Assembly: GCA_963739795.1 (NCBI GenBank)
Contig: CAVUBL010000004.1
Coordinates: forward strand, 62,001 to 126,000
Origin: CAVUBL01 sp963739795
GTDB taxonomy: Bacteria > Acidobacteriota > Thermoanaerobaculia > Multivoradales > DATKCC01
Direction: 5' to 3'
Length of the DNA: 64,000 bases
The notes beneath the pieces are model-generated. The model saw only the letters and a program-made list of their open reading frames with translations. It had not been told where the DNA came from and ran no database searches. Numbering within the stretch: position 1 is the first letter of the stretch; every line of letters starts with the position of its first letter. Below, one piece after another: positions 34,499 through 43,747 of this stretch. The position numbers were made by a program, and so were the translations under genes.

Positions 34499-34533
34499 GG
34501 CCTCCGCCCACCCCGACGGTGGGGGCGGAGGCC
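34499..34533 (+). terminator. Terminator or attenuator hairpin between gcvT and gcvH
   Basis: An 11-bp perfect stem (GGCCTCCGCCC at 34499-34509 with its complement at 34523-34533) starts 9 bases after gcvT. It may reduce read-through or stabilise the gcvT mRNA end; gcvH lies 80 bases further on. Confidence 0.45.
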
Positions 34534-34613
34534 TCCTGGGGCGATATGATCGGGATGGTCGCCGACGCCCCGGCAACTGGCAGCGGCCGAATCCCAACCG
34601 AGGAGGAGAGAGC

Positions 34614-35000
34614 ATGTATCCGAGCGATTATCTCTACTCGCGCGATCACGAATGGGTCCGGGTCGAAGGCGAAACCTGCGTCCTCGGGATCACCGAGCAC
34701 GCCCAGGAGGAGCTGGGCGAGATCGTGTTCGTCGAGCTGCCCGAGGTGGGCGACACGTTCAACGCCGCCGACGAGGTGGGCACGATCGAGTCGGTGAAGG
34801 CCGTGGCCGAGGTCTACACGCCGGTCTCGGGCGAGGTGGTCGAGGTCAACTCCGCCCTCACTGACGACCCGGAGCTGATCAACGACGACCCCCACGGAGA
34901 GGGCTGGCTGATCAAGCTGCAGATCGCCTCGAAGGCCCAGCTCGACGAGCTGATGAACGCCGAGAAGTACGAGGAGTACCTCGACAGTGGCGAAGAGTGA
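34614..35000 (+). CDS. gcvH: Glycine cleavage system H protein (lipoyl carrier)
   Basis: Lipoyl-carrier protein of 128 aa that shuttles the aminomethyl group between GcvP and GcvT. The lipoylation site is Lys62 in GTIESVKAVAEVY. Other family segments are LYSRDHEWVRVEG, LGITEHAQEELGEIVFVELP and PHGEGWLIKL. The ATG at 34614 is preceded by GGAGGAGAG. Its last 14 bases overlap gcvPA, coupling the two. Confidence 0.97.
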   Translation: MYPSDYLYSRDHEWVRVEGETCVLGITEHAQEELGEIVFVELPEVGDTFNAADEVGTIESVKAVAEVYTPVSGEVVEVNSALTDDPELINDDPHGEGWLIKLQIASKAQLDELMNAEKYEEYLDSGEE

Positions 35001-36378
35001 CCCCGCCCATCGCTACCTCTCCACTGGCGAGCTCGACCGCCGGGAGATGCTCGAGGCGATCGGCGTGTCCTCGGTCGACGAGCTCTTCGCGAGCCTCGGC
35101 GACCTGCTCCTCGAGGCGCCGATCGAGGTTCCCGGCCCCCTCTCCGACGGCGAGCTCCGGGAGTACTTCCACCGCCTGGAGGGCATGAACCGGGTCCCGG
35201 GCCGGGACCTGGTGAGCTTCCTGGGCGCCGGCGCCTACCGTCACCAGACGCCGGCCATCGTCGACCAGCTCCTGCTGCGCGGCGAGTTTCTGACCGTCTA
35301 CACCCCGTACCAGCCCGAGATCAGCCAGGGCACCCTCCAGGCGATCTTCGAGTTCCAGACGTTCATCGCCATGCTGACCGGCCTCGACGTGTCCAACGCC
35401 TCGCTCTACGAGGGGGCGAGCGGCTTCGCCGAGGCCGTGCTCATGGCCGACCGGATCCAGCGCAAGCGGCGCAAGGTGGTGATCTCCCGGGGCGTCCACC
35501 CCCAGTATCGCCAGGTCTTCGCCTCCTACGCCCGCAACCTCGACTTCGAGGTCGTGGAGGTGGGCTGGGACGCCACCGGGGCGACCGACCCCGCGGCCCT
35601 CGAGGCGGCGGTGGACGAGACCACGATCTGCGTCGCCGTCCAGAGCCCGAACTACTTCGGCGTCGTCGAGCCCTGGGACCGGGCGAGCGGAATCGCCCAC
35701 GGCGTGGGTGCCCTGTCGGTGGCGGTGGTCGCCGAGGCCCTGTCGCTGGCCCTGCTCCGGAGCCCCGGGGAGGGCGGCTGCGACATCGCGGTAGGGGAGG
35801 GGCAGTCCTTCGGCCTGCCGCTCTCGTTCGGCGGCCCGTACCTGGGGTTCCTGGCGACGCGAGACCAGCACAAACGCGCCATGCCCGGCCGGCTGGCCGG
35901 CGAGACCGTGGACTCCGCGGGCGAGCGCGCCTGGGTCCTGACCCTCTCGACCCGCGAGCAGCACATCCGGCGCGAGAAGGCGACCTCGAACATCTGCACG
36001 AACCAGGCGCTGTGCGCCCTGGGCGCCACTCTCTACCTCTCGCTCCACGGCAAGACCGGGCTGCGACGCCTGGCCGAGCTCAACCTCCAGCGCGCGGCCT
36101 CGCTGAGGCGCCGGATCGAGGGGCTCGGAGAGGGCTTTGCCGTGCCCTTTGCCGGGCCCACCTTCAACGAGCTCACCGTCCGTTCGTCGCGGGCGGTGGC
36201 GCCGCTGCTCGCCGAGCTCGAGGCCGAAGGGCTCCTTGCCGGCGTGCCCCTGGCGCCGGACTATCCGGAGCTCGAGGACTGCTTCCTGGTGGCGGTGACC
36301 GAGGACAACCCGCCGGAAGATCTCGACCGGCTGATGACGGCGCTGGGCTCCCGGGTCGGCGAGCCGGCCGGAGTGTGA
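34987..36378 (+). CDS. gcvPA: Glycine dehydrogenase (decarboxylating) subunit 1
   Basis: N-terminal-type half of the split P protein (463 aa), which forms a heterotetramer with GcvPB and decarboxylates glycine. Typical segments are SFLGAGAYRHQTPAIVDQLL, TPYQPEISQGTLQAIFEFQT and the C-terminal RREKATSNICTNQALCAL. This half lacks the PLP lysine, as expected. The GTG start at 34987 lies within gcvH. The subunit-2 gene follows after 29 bases. Confidence 0.95.
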   Translation: MAKSDPAHRYLSTGELDRREMLEAIGVSSVDELFASLGDLLLEAPIEVPGPLSDGELREYFHRLEGMNRVPGRDLVSFLGAGAYRHQTPAIVDQLLLRGEFLTVYTPYQPEISQGTLQAIFEFQTFIAMLTGLDVSNASLYEGASGFAEAVLMADRIQRKRRKVVISRGVHPQYRQVFASYARNLDFEVVEVGWDATGATDPAALEAAVDETTICVAVQSPNYFGVVEPWDRASGIAHGVGALSVAVVAEALSLALLRSPGEGGCDIAVGEGQSFGLPLSFGGPYLGFLATRDQHKRAMPGRLAGETVDSAGERAWVLTLSTREQHIRREKATSNICTNQALCALGATLYLSLHGKTGLRRLAELNLQRAASLRRRIEGLGEGFAVPFAGPTFNELTVRSSRAVAPLLAELEAEGLLAGVPLAPDYPELEDCFLVAVTEDNPPEDLDRLMTALGSRVGEPAGV

Positions 36379-36407
36379 CAGAGGGAAGTGGACCGAGGAG
36401 GACCGCG

Positions 36408-37943
36408 ATGAGCGACGAGACCACGAGCCGGACCGACGCTGCCGGGCCGGACCGCCGCGTTCCCCAGGTGGCCTGGCGCAACGAGGGCCTGCTCTTCGAG
36501 CGCAGCCGCCCGGGCCGGGTCGGAGTGACCCTGCCGGCGGCCGGCGTCGAGGAGACCCCCGCCGAGGAGCTTCTGCCGCCGGAGCTGGTGCGGGGCGAGA
36601 TCGAGGGGATGCCGGAGCTTTCCGAGGTGGACGTGATGCGCCACTTCGCCCGCATCTCCCGGAAGAACTACTCCCTGGACCTGGGGCTTTACCCGCTGGG
36701 GAGCTGCACCATGAAGTACAACCCCCGGATCAACGAGGAGGTGGCCCGCCTGCCCGGCTTCGCCGGCAGTCACCCGCGTCAGCCCGCCTCGACGGTCCAG
36801 GGCAACCTGGCCGTCTTCTGGGCCCTCGAGCGGGCCCTCATCGCCCTGACCGGGCTCTCCCGCGTCTCGCTCCATCCGGCCGCCGGGGCCCACGGCGAGT
36901 TCTCTGGGATCCTGATGGTCCGGGCGGCCCTCGACCGCCGGGGGGAGCGGCGCAAGTACGTGCTCATCCCCGACTCGGCCCACGGCACCAACCCGGCCTC
37001 GGCCCACTTCGCGGGCTTCGAGGTCAAGGAGCTCCTCTCGAACCCCCAGGGCACCCTCGACCTGGGCGACCTCGAGCGGGCCATGACCGACGAGGTCGCG
37101 GCCCTGATGCTCACCGTGCCCAACACCCTGGGCGTGTTCGAGAACCACATCCGGGAGATCGCCGAGATCGTCCATGGCAAGGGCGGCTACCTGTACTGCG
37201 ACGGCGCCAACTTCAACGCCTTCGTCGGCAAGGCCCGTCCCGGCGACATGGGGATCGACGTCCTTCACCTGAACCTCCACAAGACCTTCACCACGCCCCA
37301 CGGCGGCGGGGGACCGGGCGCGGGGCCGGTGGGGGTCGCCGAAGAGCTGGTGCCGTTCCTCCCCATGCCCACCGTAGAGCGCGGGGAGGAGGGCTTCTAC
37401 CTGGACCACGACCGCCCGCTCTCGATCGGCCGCATCCGCTCCTTCCACGGGCAGTTCGGCATGCTGGTCCGGGCGCTCTGCTACGTCATGGCCATGGGGG
37501 GCGAGGGGCTCGCCCGAGTGGCCGAGAACGCGGTGCTCAACGCCAACTACCTGAGGAAGCGCCTCGAGGGCTCCTACCACCTGCCCTACTCTTCGCCCTC
37601 GATGCACGAGGTCGTCTTCTCCGACAAGCACCAGCACGAGCTCGGGGTCTCGACCCTCGACATCGCCAAGCGGCTGATGGACTACGGGTTCCACCCGCCG
37701 ACCATCTACTTCCCGCTGATCGTTTCGGGCGCCCTGATGATCGAGCCCACGGAGACGGCGGGCAAGGAGGAGCTCGACGCCTTCGCCGAGGCGATGCTCG
37801 CCATCGCTCGGGAGGCGGAGGAGGACCCGGACCTGGTGCACGGCGCACCGTACACGACGCCGGTGGGCCGCTGCGACGAGGCCCGGGCCGCCCGCCACCC
37901 GATCCTGCGCTGGCGCCCCGGCTCCGAGGCCGAGACCGAGTAG
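36408..37943 (+). CDS. gcvPB: Glycine dehydrogenase (decarboxylating) subunit 2
   Basis: PLP-bearing half of the split P protein (511 aa). The PLP lysine is Lys292 in LHLNLHKTFTTPHGGGGPG. Other family segments are YPLGSCTMKYNPRINE, PAAGAHGEFSGILM and DSAHGTNPASA. The ATG at 36408 follows GAGGAGGA. The N-terminal Asp/Thr/Ser-rich 18 residues are not conserved. A REP-like palindrome follows the gene. Confidence 0.96.
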   Translation: MSDETTSRTDAAGPDRRVPQVAWRNEGLLFERSRPGRVGVTLPAAGVEETPAEELLPPELVRGEIEGMPELSEVDVMRHFARISRKNYSLDLGLYPLGSCTMKYNPRINEEVARLPGFAGSHPRQPASTVQGNLAVFWALERALIALTGLSRVSLHPAAGAHGEFSGILMVRAALDRRGERRKYVLIPDSAHGTNPASAHFAGFEVKELLSNPQGTLDLGDLERAMTDEVAALMLTVPNTLGVFENHIREIAEIVHGKGGYLYCDGANFNAFVGKARPGDMGIDVLHLNLHKTFTTPHGGGGPGAGPVGVAEELVPFLPMPTVERGEEGFYLDHDRPLSIGRIRSFHGQFGMLVRALCYVMAMGGEGLARVAENAVLNANYLRKRLEGSYHLPYSSPSMHEVVFSDKHQHELGVSTLDIAKRLMDYGFHPPTIYFPLIVSGALMIEPTETAGKEELDAFAEAMLAIAREAEEDPDLVHGAPYTTPVGRCDEARAARHPILRWRPGSEAETE

Positions 37944-37987
37944 GACGAGGATCGACGGTGAGAACGGGCAGGCGTGAGGCCGAGGGG

Positions 37988-38051
37988 GGTGGGGGCGTCC
38001 CTCTCCCCCTTTGGGGGTGGGAGAGGGACCGAGGGTGAGGAGGGGGATCCA
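37988..38051 (-). repeat. GC-rich palindromic intergenic repeat, family 1, copy C
   Basis: Minus-strand copy with the family core CCCTCGGTCCCTCTCCC and the partner arm GAGGGACGCCCCCACCC. Other copies are at 41043, 53938, 56277 and 59532. Arms pair to form a long hairpin. It sits between gcvPB and the next gene. Confidence 0.7.
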
Positions 38052-38179
38052 CCGGGTCTCTGCGACCTGGCAGGCTCGTGCCGGTGGGGTCTCGTCGGGT
38101 CGTTCGCCGCGGGCGGGGGCCGGCACGACTGAGAGCGCCACCTCTCGTCGAATCGGAGGCTCGCTGCCGAGGGTTCCAC

Positions 38180-38557
38180 TTGAGCCATCTTGAAGTCCCT
38201 TTCTTCGGCCTCTTCTTCGCCTGCTGGATCGCCGTCGTGGCCCACGGGCTGGGCCTCATCTCCCTCGCCGCCGGGGCCGACCTCTCCCTCTACCAGCTCT
38301 ACTCGGTGGCGGCGGTGGTGGGCTGGATCTCGGGCAACGTCTACGTGCACCGCCGGAGGCACCTGCCGCCGACCCTCGGCCGCCGCGTCGCCGCCCTCTG
38401 GCTGATCGGGCCTCAGGGCATTCCCGCCCTGATCCGGGCCATGGCGCCCATCGAGGCCCAGGCCGCGGCCCCCGCCGTCCCCCTCTACTCCTTGGCGGTG
38501 GGGGCGATCTTCTTCTGCGTTCCGCTGGTCTTCGGCAAGCGCCCGGGCCCGGGCTGA
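38180..38557 (+). CDS. Small uncharacterised membrane protein
   Basis: Predicted inner-membrane protein of 125 aa with three to four hydrophobic segments: about residues 6-28 (FFGLFFACWIAVVAHGLGL), 35-54, 72-88 and 104-120. A short basic cytoplasmic loop (HRRRHLPPTLGRR) follows the second. TTG at 38180 is chosen as the start since GAGGG lies five to ten bases upstream and the first helix starts soon after. The open frame extends upstream through repeat-like DNA. I do not recognise the family. It is convergent with glnS. Confidence 0.6.
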   Translation: MSHLEVPFFGLFFACWIAVVAHGLGLISLAAGADLSLYQLYSVAAVVGWISGNVYVHRRRHLPPTLGRRVAALWLIGPQGIPALIRAMAPIEAQAAAPAVPLYSLAVGAIFFCVPLVFGKRPGPG

Positions 38558-38599
38558 AGTTCGCTGAGGTCTGTCGAAGGGGCGAGGGCCTGCCCCGGT

Positions 38600-40978
38600 C
38601 TACCCTCCGACCACAGCCTTCAGGATCCTCTGCACTTCGGCGGGGTTGGCCTTCCCCCGGCTCTCCCGCATCACCTGCCCCACGAAGTAGCCCAGGAGCT
38701 TCGCCTCTCCGGCGCGGAGGCGCTCGGCTTCCTCCGGGTGCTCGGCGAGGACTCGGGCGACCAGGGGATCCAGGGCCGAAGCGTCGCTCACCTGCTCGAG
38801 GCCCCGCTCGCGGGCGATCGCCCGCGGGCTGCCGCCCGCCTCGACGAGACGTGCGAAGACCTCCCGGGCCAGCGGCGTCGAAAGGGTGCCGTCGTCGACC
38901 AGCGCCACCAGCTCGGCCAGCTCGGCGCCGCCGAAGGGGAGCTCGGCGAGGGGGCGCTCCTTGGCCTCGCGGAGGAGGTCGTTGACGATCCAGTTGGCGA
39001 TGGCGCGGGCGTTGTCGTGGCGCGCGAGCGCCTCCTCGAAGAGCTCCGCACGGGCCGGATCTTCAGCCAGGAGGCGGGCGTCCTGGGCGTCGAGGCCGCG
39101 CTCGCCGCGGAAGCGCTCGAAGCGCTCCAGAGCCTGGGGATCGAGGCCCTGCCGCGGGTCGGGAGGTGGAGAGGGGCGGCCGGATTTCCCTGCGTCGGGC
39201 TCGGCGACCCCGGTGGGCTCGGGCCCCGTGGCGGCGGCCGGTGCGGGCTCGCGGCTCTCCTGCCGGACCCAGCCGTCGCGCAGGGTCACGATCCGGTTGA
39301 ACACCGGCGCGCCCTCGGCCGACGCCTTGGGATCGAGAAAGAAGAAGCCCTGGCGCTCGAACTGGAAGCGGCTCCCCGGCGCGGCGGAGGCGACGCTCGG
39401 CTCGATCCGGGCGCCGCGGGCCACCACCAGGGACTCGGGGTTCAGGTAGGTCCGGTAGTCTTCGGCTCCGGCCGCCGGCCGGGAGACCGTGAACAGACGG
39501 TCGTAGAGCCGGACCTCGGCCTCGAGGGCGCTGCCGGCCGACACCCAGTGGATCGTCCCCCGGACCTTCCGGCCGTCGGGGGCCGAGCCGCCGCGGGTCG
39601 CCGGGTCGTAGGTGCAGCGGACCTCGGTCACCCGGCCCGTGGCCTCGTCCTTGACCACTCCGGTACAGCGGATGAAATAGCCGTAGCGCAGGCGCACCTC
39701 GCGGCCCGGCGCCAAGCGGTGGTAGCCCTTGGGCGGGTCCTCGGAGAAGTCGTCGCGCTCGATCCAGAGCTCGCGGGAGAAAGGGAGCGCCCGCGAGCCC
39801 GGCTTGCCCACGTCCCGGGGGAAGTAGGGCGCCTCGAGCTCCTCGGCTTGCCCCGCAGGGCTCTCCGGGTAGTTCTCGATCACCACCTTGAGCGGGTCGA
39901 GAACCGCCAGCACCCGTGGCGCCTCGGTGTTGAGGGCGTCGCGGATCGAGTGCTCGAGCAGGGCGTAGTCCACCACGTTGTCGGCCCGGGCGACGCCCAC
40001 CCGCTCGCTGAAGTCACGGATCGCCGCCGACGGCACCCCGCGCCGGCGCAGGCCCGAGAGGGTCGGCATCCGGGGGTCGTCCCAGCCCTCGACGTGTCCC
40101 TCCCGGACCAGCTCCAGGAGCCGCCGCTTCGAGAGCACCGTGTAGGAGAGGTTGAGGCGGGCGAACTCGATCTGGCGCGGGTGGGGCTCCGGCTCGCCCA
40201 CGGCGTCGAGGATCCAGTCGTAGATCTCCCGGTTGTTCTCGAACTCCAGGGTGCAGAACGAATGGGTGATGCGCTCCAGGGAGTCAGAGAGGCAGTGGGT
40301 GAAGTCGTAGAGCGGGTAGACCGACCACGCTGAGCCCCGCCGGTAGTGCTCCGCGTGGCGGATCCGGTAGAGGAGCGGGTCGCGCATCTTCATGTTGGGC
40401 GCAGCCATGTCGATCTTGGCCCGCAGCACGGCGGCGCCGTCCGGAAGCTCGCCGGCGCGCATGCGGCGGAACAGCTCCAGGTTCTCCTCGACCGAGCGGC
40501 TGCGGTACGGGCTCTCGCGGCCCGGCTCGGTCACCGTGCCACGGTAGGCGCGGATCTCGTCCTCCGAGAGGCTGTCGACGTAGGCCAGGCCCTTCTCGAT
40601 CAGGGTCTCGGCCCGGTCGTAGAGGGCCTCGAAGTAGTCCGACGCGAAGTGCAGACCGTCCCACTCGAAGCCGAGCCAGCGGATGTCTTTCTGGATCGAC
40701 TCGACGTACTCCATCTCCTCGGTCTCGGGGTTGGAGTCGTCGAAGCGCAGGTTGCAGGTGCCGCCATTCTCCCCGGCGACACCGAAGTTGAGGCAGATCG
40801 ACTTGGCGTGGCCGATGTGGAGGTAGCCGTTGGGCTCGGGGGGGAATCGGGTCGCGATCCGGCTGTGCTTGCCGGAGGCGAGGTCCGCGGCGACGATCGC
40901 CCGGATGAAGTCCCGGGGCTCGGCTTCCGAAGGGGCCTCGGTGGCGGCGGTCAGGGTGTCTGTGCTCGAGTCGGTCAT
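38600..40978 (-). CDS. glnS: Glutaminyl-tRNA synthetase with C-terminal YqeY/GatB-like tail
   Basis: Class-I synthetase of 792 aa that charges tRNA-Gln directly with glutamine. HIGH-type motif at PPEPNGYLHIGHAKS, the KMSKS equivalent as VLSKRRL, and the GlnRS-typical DNVVDYALLEHSIRD region. The catalytic and anticodon-binding domains end near residue 580. A Pro-rich linker leads to about 185 residues resembling YqeY and the GatB tail (helical, ending GKANPAEVQRILKAVVGG), which binds tRNA. This extra tail is known from Deinococcus GlnRS. The ATG at 40978 begins a Ser/Thr/Ala-rich leader just before homology. Confidence 0.93.
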   Translation of the reverse strand: MTDSSTDTLTAATEAPSEAEPRDFIRAIVAADLASGKHSRIATRFPPEPNGYLHIGHAKSICLNFGVAGENGGTCNLRFDDSNPETEEMEYVESIQKDIRWLGFEWDGLHFASDYFEALYDRAETLIEKGLAYVDSLSEDEIRAYRGTVTEPGRESPYRSRSVEENLELFRRMRAGELPDGAAVLRAKIDMAAPNMKMRDPLLYRIRHAEHYRRGSAWSVYPLYDFTHCLSDSLERITHSFCTLEFENNREIYDWILDAVGEPEPHPRQIEFARLNLSYTVLSKRRLLELVREGHVEGWDDPRMPTLSGLRRRGVPSAAIRDFSERVGVARADNVVDYALLEHSIRDALNTEAPRVLAVLDPLKVVIENYPESPAGQAEELEAPYFPRDVGKPGSRALPFSRELWIERDDFSEDPPKGYHRLAPGREVRLRYGYFIRCTGVVKDEATGRVTEVRCTYDPATRGGSAPDGRKVRGTIHWVSAGSALEAEVRLYDRLFTVSRPAAGAEDYRTYLNPESLVVARGARIEPSVASAAPGSRFQFERQGFFFLDPKASAEGAPVFNRIVTLRDGWVRQESREPAPAAATGPEPTGVAEPDAGKSGRPSPPPDPRQGLDPQALERFERFRGERGLDAQDARLLAEDPARAELFEEALARHDNARAIANWIVNDLLREAKERPLAELPFGGAELAELVALVDDGTLSTPLAREVFARLVEAGGSPRAIARERGLEQVSDASALDPLVARVLAEHPEEAERLRAGEAKLLGYFVGQVMRESRGKANPAEVQRILKAVVGG

Positions 40979-41042
40979 GGCGCGCTCCCGTGGAGCCCTG
41001 AAGCGTACTGGAAGGCGGCGGGCAAATGAAGGGGAGAAACCC

Positions 41043-41108
41043 CGGATCCCCCGCCACCCCCCGATCCCCTTCCCGCTCCCGAGGGGCAAGGGGGGGACGC
41101 CCCCACCC
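41043..41108 (+). repeat. GC-rich palindromic intergenic repeat, family 1, copy A
   Basis: Copy between glnS and queA with GATCCCCTTCCC on the left arm and GGGACGCCCCCACCC on the right. It is closest to the copy at 53938 within the obg-nadD linker; both contain GGATCCCCC at the left end. Confidence 0.7.
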
Positions 41109-41117
41109 GATCTACCG

Positions 41118-42200
41118 TCAGGAGCCTTCGTGGCGCTCGGCGAGCATGGCGTCGCCGTAGGAGTAGAAGCGGTAGCCGCGCTCGACCGCCTCACGGTAGG
41201 CGGCGAGCACCCGCTCGCGGCCCGCGAAGGCCGAGACCAGCATGAGGAGGGTCGAGCGGGGGAGGTGGAAATTGGTGAGGAGCACGTCCACCGCTCGAAA
41301 GCGGTAGCCGGGGTAGATGAAGAGCTCCGTGCGTCCGGAGCCCGAGGGCACCGAGCCGTCCGGACGGGCGGCGCTCTCCAGGGTGCGCACCACGGTGGTG
41401 CCGACCGCCACGACCCGGCCCCCACGGGCCCGGGCGGCGGCCAGGGCCTCCTCCGCCGCCTCGGGCACCTCCCAGCGCTCGGCGTCCATGGCGTGCTCGT
41501 GGACCAGGTCTGCGGTCACCGGCTTGAAGGTGCCGATGCCCACGTGCAGGGTCACCTCGGTCCGCTCGACGCCGCGCTTGGAGAGGCGCTCGAGGAGCTC
41601 GGAGGAGAAGTGCAGGCCGGCGGTCGGCGCGGCGATGGCGCCGGCCCGCCGGGCGAAGACCGTCTGATATCGCTCCCGGTCCTCGGGCCGATCGGGCCGC
41701 TTGATATAGGGCGGCAACGGCACGTGGCCGAGGCTCTCGAGGTGGGGCTCCACGGGCTCGGAGAACCGGACGAGGTGGCGGCCGTCGCCGCGCGCCCCCA
41801 GCGCCTCGACCTCGAGGCCGTCTTGGAAGCGGATCCGGGCTCCCGACCGGAGCTTGCGCCCGGGCCGGGCGAGGACCTCCCACTCGAGGGACTCGCCACC
41901 CGGCGCCTCGTCGCCTTCAGCCGGAGCGCCTCCCCGGGGCTCGACGAGCAGGAGCTCGACCCGGCCTCCGAGCTCGCCCCCCTCGAGGACCCGACGGCCA
42001 TAGAGGCGGGCGGGGATCACCCGGGTGTCGTTGACCACCAGGAGGTCACCGGGCCGGAGGAGCTCGGAAAGGTCGGCCACCCGGCGGTGACGAGCCTCGC
42101 CCCGGGCGTCGAGCACCAGGAGGCGGCTCGCGCCGCGGGGAGCGGGCTCCTGGGCGATCCGGTCGTGGGGGAGGTTGAAGTCGAAGTCTCGGACGAGCAT
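41118..42200 (-). CDS. queA: S-adenosylmethionine:tRNA ribosyltransferase-isomerase QueA
   Basis: Enzyme of 360 aa that adds the ribose moiety of SAM to preQ1 in tRNA, forming epoxyqueuosine. Diagnostic segments are FDFNLPHDRIAQEPAPRGASRLL at the N-terminus (motif FxLPxxxIAQxP), VVNDTRVIPARLYG, ATAGLHFSSELL-like IAAPTAGLHFS, TLHVGIGTF and FLLPRS-like NFHLPRSTLLMLVSA. Length and motif order are normal. It is downstream of an inverted-repeat element and in the same orientation as glnS. Confidence 0.95.
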   Translation of the reverse strand: MLVRDFDFNLPHDRIAQEPAPRGASRLLVLDARGEARHRRVADLSELLRPGDLLVVNDTRVIPARLYGRRVLEGGELGGRVELLLVEPRGGAPAEGDEAPGGESLEWEVLARPGRKLRSGARIRFQDGLEVEALGARGDGRHLVRFSEPVEPHLESLGHVPLPPYIKRPDRPEDRERYQTVFARRAGAIAAPTAGLHFSSELLERLSKRGVERTEVTLHVGIGTFKPVTADLVHEHAMDAERWEVPEAAEEALAAARARGGRVVAVGTTVVRTLESAARPDGSVPSGSGRTELFIYPGYRFRAVDVLLTNFHLPRSTLLMLVSAFAGRERVLAAYREAVERGYRFYSYGDAMLAERHEGS

Positions 42201-42242
42201 TCCGCTAGGCCCGCCCGCAGTCCAGGACCCGAGCCGGCAAGG

Positions 42243-42397
42243 TCTCGCGCAGAGGCGCAGAGTCGCAGACGCGCGGTTCAGTAGAAAGGCTCATCGACGA
42301 GACGGGTGACGCCATCTTCGAGCCGATGGGCGCCGAGACTCTCCTCGATTCCAGCCATCGATCGCCCTCCTCTGCGTCTCTGCGCCTCTGCGCGAGA
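42243..42397. repeat. 155-bp element with 27-bp inverted ends (26 of 27 paired)
   Basis: TCTCGCGCAGAGGCGCAGAG opens the left end (42243-42269), and the complementary right end lies at 42371-42397 with one mismatch. Such GCAGAGGCGCAGAG repeats are frequent between genes in many bacteria. The 101-bp interior shows no convincing gene. It may be a MITE-like or REP-like unit between queA and the MFS gene. Confidence 0.6.
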
Positions 42398-42437
42398 ACA
42401 TGACCTGCATGGCTCGAGATGTGGGACACGGGAAGCG

Positions 42438-43646
42438 TTAGCCGGTGCGGACCTGGCGGAGGACTGGGACCGCCACCGCCAGGGCGATGGCCATCAATCC
42501 GGCGGCCGACCAGAAGGGCCAGGCCGGTCCGATGCGGGCGAAGACCCAGCCGCCCCAGATGGGACCGACTCCGCGGGCGAGGGCGCCGAGGGAGCGGGTC
42601 ACGCCGAGGGTGCCGCCCTGGCGGTGCTCCTCGGTCATGCGGCTGATCAGCCCGAGGGTGGAGGGGTTGTGGAGACCCATCCCCACGGCGAGGAGGGCGG
42701 TGGTCCCGCCGAGCAGGACGAGCCGCGCCCCCACCGGCAAGAAGAACAGGCCCAGGGCCATGAGGGCTATGCCGGCGAGGACCAGGCGGGGCTCCCCGAA
42801 GCGTTTGACCAGCCGGCCCAGGAGCCCGCCCTGCACGACCACCATCACCACCCCGAGAAACGCGAAGAGCCAGGCGGTGGCGAAGAAGCCGAAGGAGTAG
42901 CGCTTCTCGACGAACAGGCCGAGGGTCGCCTCCATGTTGGAGAAGGCGAAGATGACCAGGAAGTAAAGGAGCATCAGGCCGGCGACCGGGCGGTTGGCGG
43001 TGGCGCCGCGCAGCGACTCACGGCTCAACCAGCGCGCGTCGGGGCGGCGCCTCTTCTCGGGGGGCAGGGACTCGGGCAGGAGGAAGAACGCCAGCCCGAA
43101 GTTGACCACGGCCAGCGCGCCGGCCGCGGCGGGCACGGCGGCGTAGCCGAGCTGGCCCATGACGCCGCCGAGGACCGGGCCGAGGACGAAGCCCAGGCCA
43201 AAGGCGGCGCCCAGCAGGCCCATGCCCTTGGCCCGCTCTTCGGGGCGCGTGATGTCGGCGATATAGGCCTGGGCGATGGAGTAGTTGGCGGCGGCCACGC
43301 CGGAGGCGGTGCGGGCGATGAGCAGGATGGTGAAGGAGTGGGCGAAGGCGAAGAGGGCGTAGGCGCCGACGGCGCCGACGATGGAGACGAGGAGAACGGG
43401 GCGCCGGCCGACGCGGTCGGAGAGGCGGCCCCACAAGGGGGCGAAGAGGAACTGGGCGAGGCTGAAGGAAGCGAACAGCATGGCGACGCCGAAGGGGTGG
43501 GCGCCGAACTCCTGGGCGTAGAAGGGTAAGAGGGGCAGGACCATGCCGAAGCCCAGGAGGTCCAGGAGGACGGTGAAGAAGACCACCAGCAAGGGGCCAT
43601 GGCGGCGGGGAGAGCGCGGGGCGGAGGAGGGCTCGGAGTCGGGCAT
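42438..43646 (-). CDS. Major facilitator superfamily exporter, TetA-like
   Basis: Twelve-helix inner-membrane transporter of 402 aa of the drug:H+ antiporter (DHA1) branch. The loop 2-3 signature is GRLSDRVGRRPVLL, and motif C GLGFVLGPVLGG lies in helix 5, both typical of antiporters. The N-terminus LLVVFFTVLLDLLGFGMVLPLLP matches the first helix of TetA-like proteins. Substrate cannot be told. The region downstream of its 5' end holds the 191-bp tandem repeats. Confidence 0.85.
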   Translation of the reverse strand: MPDSEPSSAPRSPRRHGPLLVVFFTVLLDLLGFGMVLPLLPFYAQEFGAHPFGVAMLFASFSLAQFLFAPLWGRLSDRVGRRPVLLVSIVGAVGAYALFAFAHSFTILLIARTASGVAAANYSIAQAYIADITRPEERAKGMGLLGAAFGLGFVLGPVLGGVMGQLGYAAVPAAAGALAVVNFGLAFFLLPESLPPEKRRRPDARWLSRESLRGATANRPVAGLMLLYFLVIFAFSNMEATLGLFVEKRYSFGFFATAWLFAFLGVVMVVVQGGLLGRLVKRFGEPRLVLAGIALMALGLFFLPVGARLVLLGGTTALLAVGMGLHNPSTLGLISRMTEEHRQGGTLGVTRSLGALARGVGPIWGGWVFARIGPAWPFWSAAGLMAIALAVAVPVLRQVRTG

Positions 43647-43747
43647 CAGGAGACGGAGTGTAGCAAGGGGGGGAGGGTGCGTGGGCCGGGGCGGAGCGGG
43701 GCTCCCGCTCGGGGGAACGGCGCGCGCTGCTCGGACGGTGGGGCGTC

